A stretch of DNA of 13,230 bases, from the NCBI GenBank assembly GCA_003153055.1, contig PMBV01000365.1, positions 2,335-15,564 of the forward strand, read 5' to 3'. Numbering within the stretch: position 1 is the stretch's first letter; each line of letters begins with the position of its first letter. Shown one piece after another: positions 1 to 6,605 of the stretch. Position numbers and translations under genes: made by a program. The DNA comes from Myxococcales bacterium. GTDB taxonomy: Bacteria; Myxococcota; Myxococcia; Myxococcales; Myxococcaceae. A model generated the notes under the pieces. That model had not been told where the DNA came from. It searched no databases and saw only the letters and a list, made by a program, of their open reading frames with translations.

Positions 1-473
1 CGCGGCTCGAGGAACGGGTGGGGCACCGCGTTGCCCGAGACGCCGAGCTCTTGCTCCGCGCGGTCGTAGTACGGCGCGAGCTCGTTGTAGGTGATGGGCC
101 AGTCGGCGACGTTGCTGCCGGGCACCGCCTTGAGCTCACTCTTCAAGCGGAAGTCCACCGGCTTCATCCGGTAGAAGAAGCCGCTCATGTGCACCGTGCC
201 GCCTCCGACGCAGTTGGCGGTCCACGCTTCGTTGGTGCGGGTGAAGGGCTGGTTTGGGCCGGTGCGCCAGAGGTGCGGCTCGTCCCACGGGAAGGGCATG
301 AAGAAGTTGCGGCGAGAGTTGAGGATCTCGTCGTGCACGAAGTCGTCCTTGGTGTACCAGGCGCCCTTCTCGAGAATGACGACCGTGTAGCCGGCGCGGC
401 CCAGCTCGAAGGCCATCGGGCCGCCGCCCGCGCCGGAGCCGATGATGCAGACGTCAACCCTCTCGTTGGCCAT
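1..473 (-). CDS. GMC-family FAD-dependent oxidoreductase, N-terminal part (runs off the left edge)
   Basis: The frame opens with ATG at 473 and stays open to base 1, giving the first 157 residues only. Residues 6-21 form the Rossmann dinucleotide-binding start VDVCIIGSGAGGGPMA, with the GxGxxG glycines at 12, 14 and 17 and the usual acidic residue for the FAD ribose at E35. Residues 88-100 (NCVGGGTVHMSGF) match the GMC signature in which glycines contact the flavin pyrophosphate. GMC enzymes oxidise alcohols, sugars or sugar acids using FAD. The upstream gene on the same strand, 26 bp away, is a gluconate 2-dehydrogenase subunit-3-like protein, so this is inferred to be the catalytic subunit of that envelope complex. 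Substrate cannot be read from the sequence. A weak GAGAGA ribosome site precedes the ATG. A third cytochrome c subunit, usual in such complexes, would lie outside the window if present. Confidence 0.9.
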   Translation of the reverse strand, partial: MANERVDVCIIGSGAGGGPMAFELGRAGYTVVILEKGAWYTKDDFVHDEILNSRRNFFMPFPWDEPHLWRTGPNQPFTRTNEAWTANCVGGGTVHMSGFFYRMKPVDFRLKSELKAVPGSNVADWPITYNELAPYYDRAEQELGVSGNAVPHPFLEP

Positions 474-499
474 TGGAATCTCTCTTCTCGCGAGGCCCG

Positions 500-1189
500 T
501 CAGCAGCCGTGCCCGCCCCCGCACGTCAGGGAGTTGAGCGTCTTCGGCCCGTCATACCCTGGCTTCGGATCGGCCTTGACGTTTCGGCCGACCAGCTCGA
601 AGCCGACCGTCTTCCAACCGATCTGGTCCTTGTTGCCTCCGTACGACGGGTCGCCCAGGAAGCCCTCGAGGGTCAGCACCACGAGAATCTCGTACCACCG
701 GGCTTCGCCGCTCTTCTCGGGGCTGTTCTTGAACAGTGTGAGCAGCTCGTCTTGCTGGGCAGGCGTGGCCTTGTCGAAGGGCACCTTGAACAGGCGCTCC
801 GACCGGCGGCTCAGCGCGGCGAGCCCGGGCACGAAGTTGTTTCGCATCTGATCGAGCTGTGGCGTCTGGAGGATTCGATCGACGTACTCGGGCACGTTGG
901 CCTCGAGCGCGCCGGGGTCTTCGTCTTTCGGAAGCACCCGGTCGAGTGCCGCCACCAGCGTCGCCCACTCGTCGTCGGTGAACGTGCGGTGTGACGAGAC
1001 CAGCACCTTCGGAACCTGAGCCGGAGCGGACGGCTTCTCCTTGGAGTCCTTGCAGGCGGAGCCGAGCAGCACCACCCCGCCGCCCATGAAGGTCAGCCGC
1101 TGCACGAAGACGCGTCGGGTGGGGTCGAGGAGCGGCTCTTCGCCCTCGGATGAAGCCGAAGGTGGCCTCATGTCGGTGTGGTGAGCCAT
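500..1189 (-). CDS. Gluconate 2-dehydrogenase subunit 3-like protein with Tat signal
   Basis: The protein has 229 residues from the ATG at 1189; an in-frame ATG at 1171 (giving MRPPSA) is an alternative. A longer frame reaches 1348, but its extra residues look non-coding. Residues 23-46 carry a twin-arginine signal (DPTRRVFVQ, then a hydrophobic stretch GGGVVLLGSAC), so export is through Tat. Cys46 may be a lipid anchor, although the lipobox GSAC is not ideal. The mature part matches the gluconate 2-dehydrogenase subunit 3 family: helical segments around 70-175, then the typical GFLGDPSYGGNKDQIGWK at 177-193. This family is the small subunit that partners a GMC flavoprotein, and the GMC gene follows 26 bp downstream. 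The tail ends in CGGGHGC, two cysteines and a histidine that could bind metal or form a disulfide. It contains no CxxCH heme motif. Confidence 0.87.
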   Translation of the reverse strand: MAHHTDMRPPSASSEGEEPLLDPTRRVFVQRLTFMGGGVVLLGSACKDSKEKPSAPAQVPKVLVSSHRTFTDDEWATLVAALDRVLPKDEDPGALEANVPEYVDRILQTPQLDQMRNNFVPGLAALSRRSERLFKVPFDKATPAQQDELLTLFKNSPEKSGEARWYEILVVLTLEGFLGDPSYGGNKDQIGWKTVGFELVGRNVKADPKPGYDGPKTLNSLTCGGGHGC

Positions 1190-1203
1190 GTGGAGCACAG
1201 CAT

Positions 1204-1360
1204 TGACTCCCTTCGAGGGCGGCGCAAGCGTGGTGGACTCTCCACCCCGGTGGGGTGGGGCGTTCCCCGCGGAGAAAGTCGCTCCCCCAGCGCGCGTTCT
1301 CTTCGCGCTAACATTGAGGGCGCCTCGCCCTTCGGGGCGACCTTCCAACGGAACATCGAC
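1204..1360. promoter_or_regulatory. Divergent intergenic region with clustered short inverted repeats
   Basis: This spacer separates the minus-strand dehydrogenase pair from the plus-strand lipoprotein pair, so it should hold promoters in both directions. Three dyads are visible: CCCT-TCG-AGGG at 1209-1219, CCACCCC-GGT-GGGGTGG at 1242-1258, and TCGCCC-TTCG-GGGCGA at 1325-1340. I could not identify a convincing -35/-10 pair on either strand. The role as a promoter region is inferred from layout. Confidence 0.45.
1325..1340 (+). promoter_or_regulatory. C(UUCG)G tetraloop hairpin in the leader of the beta-propeller lipoprotein gene
   Basis: A perfect 6 bp stem TCGCCC/GGGCGA closes a TTCG loop, giving the exceptionally stable C(UUCG)G tetraloop in RNA. 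It ends 20 bases before the ATG at 1361. No U tract follows, so it is not a standard terminator. It could shape the 5' leader or affect ribosome access. The structure is directly visible; a function is speculation. Confidence 0.4.
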
Positions 1361-2782
1361 ATGCGACGACTGCTGGTGCTGATGGTGATTCTGGCTTCAT
1401 TCACCGCGGGTGTGACCGGTCTGAGCTCGTGCAGCTCGGGAGGCGGGGCTGGCACCGGGGGTGGCCATGGCGCGGGGGGCGGTGGGCAGGGTGGCGGGAG
1501 CGAGGGTGGGTTTGCCATCACCGTGCTGGACCCCAACGCGCGCGTGGCGACGTACTTGGCGATGGCGGTGGATCCAGTCGCTGAGCGGGTCGGGGTGGCG
1601 TACTTCACGCCCAAGGGCACTCAGACGATTGCGCCCGCTGCCGACGGCGGCACCACCGTGAACGACGACTACGAGCTCAAGTACGTCGAGTACACCCATG
1701 GCGTGGTGTCGACGCCCGAGACCCTTCGCGTCATGCAGCGCCTCGAGGGGCTCTCGCTCGCCTTCGAGCCCACCCACAAGGACCCGGTGGTGGCGTACCT
1801 GGGAGGAGCCACGAGCTTCGTGGTGGGTGAGTCGATCTTCTGGTTCCAGCACGAAGCCGTCTACGCACGGAAGAGCGGCTCCACGTGGACCGAGACGGTG
1901 GTGGCGCGGAACAGCGGTGATGCGCCGGCGGGCAACAACGTCTCGGACCTGGGCTTCCTGGTCGGGCTGTGGCCGTCGATCCTCTTCGACCCGGCGGGGA
2001 ACTTCTTCTTCGTCTACCGCGACGCCCACAACGGGGAGTTCCCCCTGCAGGACTGGGGAGCCTCCGACGTCGAGCTGTGGAACGGGCCGTGGGGTGGGTC
2101 GCTGGCTCCCACCGTGTTGGCCGCCGGAGGGAAGGACAAGAAGGGCTATGGTGGCCACCTCCAGCTCGTCATGGGCGCCTCGCAGCCCGCGGTCATCTAT
2201 GACGAGCTGCCCACCACCGCTGACGGGTCGGGGCAGATTGTCTGGTTCAACGAGCGCAAGGCCGACGGCACGTGGAAGACGCCGCAGATCATCTACAACG
2301 TCTATGACACCGGCCCGTTTGGCGCCTCGTTTGCCTATGACGGCACCGACGGAGGTACCGAGGGCTTCGGCCTCGCCCTCGGGGCCAGCTCGCACCTCAC
2401 CTATTTCAACCGAAACCCCGCCAATGGGACCTGGAACACCCCCGACCCGTTCTTCAGCATCGGCTCCGGCGGGTGGTACCCCTCGCTGGCGATGGACCCC
2501 ATCTACCACGAGCCGGCCATCGCCTTTTACGTCTGCTCCACCCATGATGGGCGGGGCGCGACCCAGTGCCTCGACACCGAGAACGACCTGAGGGTGAGCC
2601 AGCGCATGGGTGGCAACTGGCGAGAGGTCGTGGTGGACACGGAGGGTGGCTATGCCCCCAAGCTCGGGTTCTTCGCCTCGGGGAAGCGCTTCGTCGTCTA
2701 TAGGACTCCGCCCGGGGTACACCAGGCGACCGGTCAGTCGCTCGAGAACGTGGGCATCGTGAAGATCGCGGTGGAGCGATGA
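1361..2782 (+). CDS. Lipoprotein, predicted beta-propeller of unknown function
   Basis: The chosen start is the ATG at 1361 because it gives a good lipoprotein signal: MRR, hydrophobic residues 4-20, then the lipobox LSSC with Cys24. The frame is open further upstream, but that part looks non-coding. Residues 25-50 are a Gly-rich linker, as is common for proteins tethered to the envelope. The 473-residue protein then repeats a loose motif of type SLAxDPxxxxPxVAY, seen near residues 63-81, 131-146, 205-219, 264-280, 374-390 and 431-447. Intervening Trp-rich strands include STWTETVV, GTWKTPQII, GTWNTPDPF and NWREVVV. This resembles the blades of a six- or seven-bladed sialidase-type propeller, but no catalytic set is recognisable, so I give no enzymatic function. 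The stop overlaps the next gene by ATGA, which suggests coupled translation. Confidence 0.85.
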   Translation: MRRLLVLMVILASFTAGVTGLSSCSSGGGAGTGGGHGAGGGGQGGGSEGGFAITVLDPNARVATYLAMAVDPVAERVGVAYFTPKGTQTIAPAADGGTTVNDDYELKYVEYTHGVVSTPETLRVMQRLEGLSLAFEPTHKDPVVAYLGGATSFVVGESIFWFQHEAVYARKSGSTWTETVVARNSGDAPAGNNVSDLGFLVGLWPSILFDPAGNFFFVYRDAHNGEFPLQDWGASDVELWNGPWGGSLAPTVLAAGGKDKKGYGGHLQLVMGASQPAVIYDELPTTADGSGQIVWFNERKADGTWKTPQIIYNVYDTGPFGASFAYDGTDGGTEGFGLALGASSHLTYFNRNPANGTWNTPDPFFSIGSGGWYPSLAMDPIYHEPAIAFYVCSTHDGRGATQCLDTENDLRVSQRMGGNWREVVVDTEGGYAPKLGFFASGKRFVVYRTPPGVHQATGQSLENVGIVKIAVER

Positions 2783-3591
2783 GGTGCGCGGCGAGCCTCG
2801 TCGCCTGTCTCGCGGCGGCTGCCTGTGCCGACAATGATTTGTCTGGGAGCGTCTCGGAGGTCTTCCCCCTCGACATCTCGGCCACCGCCATCACCGCCGA
2901 CAGCGAAGCGCTCCAGGTGACGTATCTCTACAACCGCGATGTCTTCCTTGACATCGTGGCCCGCGTGTCGGTGGCGACGTCTGATCTGACTCTCACGCCC
3001 GGAATCAAGATTCCCCTCCAAGGAGCGCTCGAGGGCGGTGTCTTACGGTGCGTCGTGGCCCATGCGCCCGGAGGCGAGCCGGTGCGCTTGCTCCCGCCCA
3101 TCAAGCGCGGTGACATGGTCCTCGACCACGGCGGGCGGCCGGGAGAGCTCACCTCGGGTACCTTCTCGGTGCTGTTCGAATCGGAGGGCGGCGACCTCGG
3201 CTATGGGCGGACCCTGTCTGGCAGGTTCTCTGGAGTCGCCGGCGACGACCATGCGGCGACCGTCAAGGGCGCCACGCCCCTCACCATCGGAAACTGGGGG
3301 ACGGCCGGCGAGATTCAATTCAAAGGAGACGAGGACTTCTTCTCGTTCACCGCCAAGGCCGGCGCGCTGACCCTCACGCTCGCGGTGACCGGCATCTCGA
3401 CCGTGGTGCGCCTCGAGAAGGCCAGCTTGGAGCCCGTCACCCGAGCGGACGGTGGCGTGACCGAGCCAGCTATTTTCTTCGGCCCTGGCGTCTTCCGGTT
3501 CACCGTGCCCGAGCCTGGCGACTACATCCTCGTGGTGGGAGAGGACCCCAGCGGCGTGTTCGGCGCCTACACGGTTCGTGTGCTGAACTGA
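2779..3591 (+). CDS. Lipoprotein with PPC-like C-terminal beta domain, unknown function
   Basis: The gene starts at the ATG at 2779 inside the ATGA overlap with the preceding lipoprotein gene, so the two are almost certainly one operon. The 270-residue product starts with a short signal, MRCAASLVACLAAAAC, in which Cys16 is the likely lipidated residue (Cys10 in LVAC is possible but would leave a very short signal). Residues 25-160 are beta-rich and unfamiliar. Residues 165-268 resemble a bacterial pre-peptidase C-terminal (PPC) domain: GDEDFFSFTAKAG at 183-195 and EPGDYILVVGED at 245-256 are the characteristic strands. In known proteins this domain accompanies secreted enzymes and adhesins. 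With the neighbouring propeller this may be a paired cell-surface module, which is inference from the overlap and shared lipid anchoring. No RNA or terminator is obvious in the 137 bp that follow. Confidence 0.85.
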   Translation: MRCAASLVACLAAAACADNDLSGSVSEVFPLDISATAITADSEALQVTYLYNRDVFLDIVARVSVATSDLTLTPGIKIPLQGALEGGVLRCVVAHAPGGEPVRLLPPIKRGDMVLDHGGRPGELTSGTFSVLFESEGGDLGYGRTLSGRFSGVAGDDHAATVKGATPLTIGNWGTAGEIQFKGDEDFFSFTAKAGALTLTLAVTGISTVVRLEKASLEPVTRADGGVTEPAIFFGPGVFRFTVPEPGDYILVVGEDPSGVFGAYTVRVLN

Positions 3592-3728
3592 GCGCTTGAT
3601 GCTCGGCCCGCCTGGGTCGCGGCGCAGTTGACGTGAATCTATTCATCGCGGAGGAATGGGTTCGGCGCCCGTGTAGGTGGTGCGCTGCGCAATGCCGATG
3701 GCTTCATGGTGACATAAGTTGCTCGACC

Positions 3729-4415
3729 ATGACCGCCACGACTCCGCCGTGCAGCGTGAAGCGCCCTCGGGCCAGGCCGCGATTCGGGTTCGATCTCGAG
3801 GCGAGCGCAGATGCCGTGATTCAGAGGCTCGCCGCCGAACTGGAGGGGGCCGACGAGGTGGATGGTGAGGTCTTCCGGCGGACGGTGTTGTTGACGATGC
3901 CGAAGACCACCAGGAAGTTCTGGACGCCTCACCTCGACCTCCAGGTGGAAGAGAGGCCAGGTGGCGGCACGCGGCTGTGCGCGTGCTTCTCACCGCACCC
4001 CCAGCTGTGGACGAGCTTCATCGCGGCGCAGGCCCTCTTCGCGTTCCTGGCGATCGCGGCGGCCGTCTATGCGACGTCGCTGACGATGCTCGGACAGTCG
4101 GCGCTCATCCCCCTCGCTGCGATGGGCGCGTGCCTGGTGGGCGGCGGGCTCGTCTACGGCACTGCCTACATCGGCCAGGGGCTGGGGTCGGACGAAATGT
4201 ATGAGTTGCGGGCCTTCGTCGAACGCGCCCTCGAGGAGCAAGTCGAGCCAGAGCCCTCGGCGCTGGCGTCACTGGCGCCGGGCGAGCGGAGGCCGGGTGG
4301 CCTGGAGGGCGATGGTGAGGGCGCTGGCACGACCGGGGACGACCTCGACCACTCGCTCGAGCACCTGGTGGCCGGCGAGCTCCACCCGCACCCGATGGCG
4401 GCCAGGAGCGACTGA
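3729..4415 (+). CDS. Hypothetical protein with two transmembrane segments
   Basis: The gene encodes 228 residues from the ATG at 3729. A GTG at 3633 would add 32 residues rich in Trp and Cys that look non-coding, and neither start has a strong ribosome site. Residues 15-90 are soluble and include a predicted beta part (RTVLLTMPKTTRKFWTPHL, then LQVEERPGGGTRLCACF). Two hydrophobic segments follow at about 95-117 and 124-146, then an acidic tail. The order 'TP.L....GGGT.L...F...P..W' before two TM helices is reminiscent of small bacterial membrane proteins of unknown function; I cannot name the family. The last 147 bp overlap the 3' end of the convergent kinase gene. The tail after residue 180 is Gly/Glu/Asp/His-rich and low in complexity, so it may be a read-through extension from a lost stop codon. 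Confidence 0.7.
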   Translation: MTATTPPCSVKRPRARPRFGFDLEASADAVIQRLAAELEGADEVDGEVFRRTVLLTMPKTTRKFWTPHLDLQVEERPGGGTRLCACFSPHPQLWTSFIAAQALFAFLAIAAAVYATSLTMLGQSALIPLAAMGACLVGGGLVYGTAYIGQGLGSDEMYELRAFVERALEEQVEPEPSALASLAPGERRPGGLEGDGEGAGTTGDDLDHSLEHLVAGELHPHPMAARSD

Positions 4416-5609
4416 GGTCGAGCACGGTGAGGCGTGTCTCGTGTGGTCGATGACGACGGTGGCTCGCACGGGCTTTCCCCCGGCTGAGACCTGCACCTCG
4501 ATGGTGCCTTCGCTCGGCTCGCATCGCAGCGCGGGGAGGAGCGCCGTGCGACCCTCGCTCGGTCGTGGCATCGGGCCGACGTGGGTCGGCTCGAGCTGAC
4601 GGAGCACCACCGTCTTGTCCTCCGAGTCGCGCTCGGCTGCCGCGTCGCGGGTCGGTCGCCGGCCCGGCTCCATTCTCGGCACGGCCCGGGAGCGCTCGGT
4701 GTCGACTCCGATGGAAGAGAAGGCCTTGGCGAGGTCGACCTTTTGTGCGCCCCCGGCCGCCTCGAGGTCGGCGATGAGCTCGGAGGCGCTGTCAGGGCGG
4801 TCCTCCCGTCGTTTGGCCATGCCTCGCACGAGGACCTGCGCGACTGAACGGGGCACCGACTGCACCAGCACCGAGGCGTCAGGAGGTGGGGCGTGCTTGT
4901 GTCCTTGGAGAACCTCGAAGTTCGTCTGGCCCATGAAGGGAGGCCGGCCGGTCAACAGCTCGAAGGTCATCGCCGCCAGGGCGTACACGTCGGCGCGGCG
5001 GTCGATGTCGTCGCGGCCGGCGATCTGCTCGGGTGACATGTAATAGGGCGTCCCCACCATCGTCCCTGGGCGAGTCAGCCCGGGGTTGTGTCGATCTCTC
5101 ACCACGCCCAAGTCGAGGAGCGTGACGCGGCCCTTGCCGTTGATGACGACGTTGTGCGGCTTCACGTCGCGGTGAACCAGACCGTGGTGGTGCAAGAACG
5201 AGAGCGCCGAGCCGACCTGCTTGAGAATGGCGATGGTCTCTTGGAGCCCCAGGCGGCCTGCGTGGCGCTGGAGCAGCTCCGCCAGGTTCACGCCATCGAG
5301 GAGCTCCATCGCGATGTAGGGGAGCGCGCCTCTCCGCCCATGCCCCAGGAGCTGCACGATGTTCGGGTGGCGGAGCGAGGTCATCGCCTCGGCCTCGCGC
5401 TCGAACCGAGCGACCACCTTGGCCTTGCGGCAGTGCTCCGGTGCGAGGATCTTCACGGCCACTCGTCGGGCGGTCTCGAGGTCCTTGCCGCTGAACACGC
5501 TCCCCATGGCGCCTTGGCCGATGCGGCGCTCGATGCGCCAGCGCCCGTCGAGGAGCTCTCCTGGCGTGACGTGAACGACGACCGTGTGGTCCTGAGAGTC
5601 GTGTGCCAC
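4269..5609 (-). CDS. Soluble Hanks-type Ser/Thr protein kinase with C-terminal PEGA-like domain
   Basis: The protein has 446 residues from a GTG start at 5609; no clear Shine-Dalgarno precedes it. The kinase fold occupies about residues 24-285 and has every key motif: Gly-rich loop GQGAMGSVF (31-39), VAVKI with catalytic Lys53, helix-C Glu72, HRDVKPHN (146-153) with catalytic Asp148, DLG (166-168, a DFG variant), GTPYYMSPE (186-194) and the helix-F Asp207. It should therefore be active and phosphorylate Ser/Thr on protein partners in the cytoplasm. There is no transmembrane segment, unlike the many sensor kinases of PknB type. A charged linker (about 286-360) leads to a beta-rich domain (368-436; IEVQVSAGGKPVRATVVI, then APGRHRVRVELAGH) resembling PEGA domains, usually found on surface proteins but also at the ends of myxobacterial kinases. 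Substrate is unknown. The 3' end overlaps the convergent two-TM gene. Confidence 0.93.
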   Translation of the reverse strand: MAHDSQDHTVVVHVTPGELLDGRWRIERRIGQGAMGSVFSGKDLETARRVAVKILAPEHCRKAKVVARFEREAEAMTSLRHPNIVQLLGHGRRGALPYIAMELLDGVNLAELLQRHAGRLGLQETIAILKQVGSALSFLHHHGLVHRDVKPHNVVINGKGRVTLLDLGVVRDRHNPGLTRPGTMVGTPYYMSPEQIAGRDDIDRRADVYALAAMTFELLTGRPPFMGQTNFEVLQGHKHAPPPDASVLVQSVPRSVAQVLVRGMAKRREDRPDSASELIADLEAAGGAQKVDLAKAFSSIGVDTERSRAVPRMEPGRRPTRDAAAERDSEDKTVVLRQLEPTHVGPMPRPSEGRTALLPALRCEPSEGTIEVQVSAGGKPVRATVVIDHTRHASPCSTSVAPGRHRVRVELAGHQVLERVVEVVPGRASALTIALQATRPPLARRQ

Positions 5610-5827
5610 GGAGCGGCCGTGAGTCTACTCGATTCTCAAGGTGGGAGGCCCAGCGACACGCCGTGATGACACGTTCGGAAACCTTCCCACCGAGGAGGCG
5701 GGACCCGCCAGCGGGCGTCGAGCGGCGAGCACGCCTTGAGGTGCGAGAGCGGGCTGCTGTCCAACCACCGAGGCCGTCTGGCCAGCCCCTCGACGCGAGG
5801 TCCGTGGCTCGCTGGGGTGAGGGCCAA

Positions 5828-5846
5828 ATGGAAGAGCAGCTTCCAT
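5828..5846 (-). terminator. Possible terminator hairpin after the two-repeat lipoprotein gene
   Basis: ATGGAAG (5828-5834) and CTTCCAT (5840-5846) form a 7 bp stem with a 5-base loop, about 50 bases past the stop at 5895 in the minus direction. Read on the minus strand it is followed by only TTT, so it is weak as an intrinsic terminator. The rest of the 285 bp between this gene and the kinase start holds no gene I can support. Confidence 0.3.
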
Positions 5847-5894
5847 CCCGGCGAGGGTGAACCGGCCCCGGAGCCGCGAGGTCTGCCACGGGAG

Positions 5895-6497
5895 TCACGG
5901 CACGACAGCAATGACGTCGATCTCCGGCAGCGTCTGATGCGAGCCCCAGCCGCACTCGACCTGCGCGGTGCCGCCAGTGAGCCGGTACTCGAGCGTCACG
6001 GGGGTGTGGCCACTGGCCGGCGCGAGGGCTGTGATCAGTGCGACCGACGACGGGCTTGGCGCGTAGGTGACGCCTGCCACCGTCACCGGGTAGGAGCAGC
6101 CGTCGGAGGGCAGGCCGTTCTCGATGGTCGCGTCCCCGCTGAGCGGCGTGTCGCGGGAAGTGACGACACTGACGAGCTCGATCTCCGGCAGCGTCTGGTG
6201 CGAGAAGCCACACGCGACCTGCGCGGTACCGCCAGTCAACCGGTACTCGAGGGTCACGGGCGTGTGGCCCCTCGCCGGCGCGAGGGCTGCGATCAGCGTG
6301 ATCGACGACGGGCTTGGCGCGTAGGCCACCCCTGCCACCGTCACCGGGTACGAGCAACCGTCGTAGGACAGGCCGTTCTCGATGCTGCCACTGCTGGTCG
6401 CGCTCGTCGTGAGGGGGCGGCCGTCTTGCCGACTGCCGGGCTGCGGAAGGCCACATGCACTGATTGTGATGACGCTGGCAACGATGAGAATTCTCAT
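5895..6497 (-). CDS. Small lipoprotein made of two near-identical 75-residue repeats
   Basis: From the ATG at 6497 the product is 200 residues; a GTG at 6509 would add four. The signal MRILIVASVITISACG has the lipobox ISAC, with Cys15 lipidated. A short Ser/Thr-rich linker follows. Two tandem copies then fill the rest, at about residues 39-112 and 125-199. Each starts IENGL, contains DGCSYPVTVAG and HTPVTLEYRLTGGTAQV.CG, and ends HQTLPEI. By eye the copies share about 82 percent of residues, with one residue inserted in copy 2. Each has two cysteines, probably forming one disulfide per repeat, and alternating hydrophobic residues suggest a beta-sandwich. At the DNA level the copies are about 258-261 bp apart, which indicates an internal duplication. 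I do not recognise the domain. Placement next to another lipoprotein gene suggests a surface role only in a general sense. Confidence 0.82.
   Translation of the reverse strand: MRILIVASVITISACGLPQPGSRQDGRPLTTSATSSGSIENGLSYDGCSYPVTVAGVAYAPSPSSITLIAALAPARGHTPVTLEYRLTGGTAQVACGFSHQTLPEIELVSVVTSRDTPLSGDATIENGLPSDGCSYPVTVAGVTYAPSPSSVALITALAPASGHTPVTLEYRLTGGTAQVECGWGSHQTLPEIDVIAVVP
5908..6390 (-). repeat. Tandem duplication within the lipoprotein gene (two copies, period about 260 bp)
   Basis: The block beginning near 5908 with TCGATCTCCGGCAGCGTCTG recurs from 6178, and CCGTTCTCGATG at about 6115 recurs at 6373. Alignment by eye gives a 261 bp offset at one end and 258 bp at the other, consistent with one inserted codon. 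The reading frame is kept throughout, so this is a duplicated protein domain rather than a mobile repeat. Confidence 0.85.
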
Positions 6498-6605
6498 GGG
6501 CCCGCGCACCGCAAGCGAGAGGCCAACTCGCCCCTCCGTGATCTCGTAGAGTTACGGGCATGTGCCACTCAGAAAACTGAAGGCGTCATCAGCGAACGAC
6601 TCGAC

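Noticed and set aside
1169..1203. Eleven-codon leader frame (MLCSTWLTTPT) ending in ATGA with the alternative start of the dehydrogenase small subunit
   Set aside because: AGGGAG precedes it, but any ATG followed by A gives such an overlap and a run of eleven codons is expected by chance; a similar frame precedes the lipoprotein at 6497. There is no sign of attenuation structure.
1397..2722. Long open frame antisense to the propeller lipoprotein gene
   Set aside because: It mirrors a real gene in GC-rich DNA, has no recognisable motif, and its composition is Arg/Gly/Val-rich as expected for a shadow.
3628..3656. TTGACG and GGAGGA signals before the two-TM protein gene
   Set aside because: No matching -10 is spaced correctly, and the ribosome-like site abuts an out-of-frame ATG with only six codons.
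5697..5709. GGCGGG-A-CCCGCC palindrome upstream of the kinase
   Set aside because: The one-base loop is too small for the full stem and there is no T tract; ordinary for such GC content.
6484..6497. Perfect 14 bp palindrome ATGAGAATTCTCAT containing the start codon of the two-repeat lipoprotein
   Set aside because: It is fully explained by the codons for Met-Arg-Ile-Leu-Ile and no second copy was seen; probably coincidence, though an operator is not excluded.
4879..6561. Long minus-strand open frame covering the repeat lipoprotein and half of the kinase
   Set aside because: The same DNA encodes a kinase with all catalytic motifs and a lipoprotein in another frame; this frame is Arg-rich with no domain.
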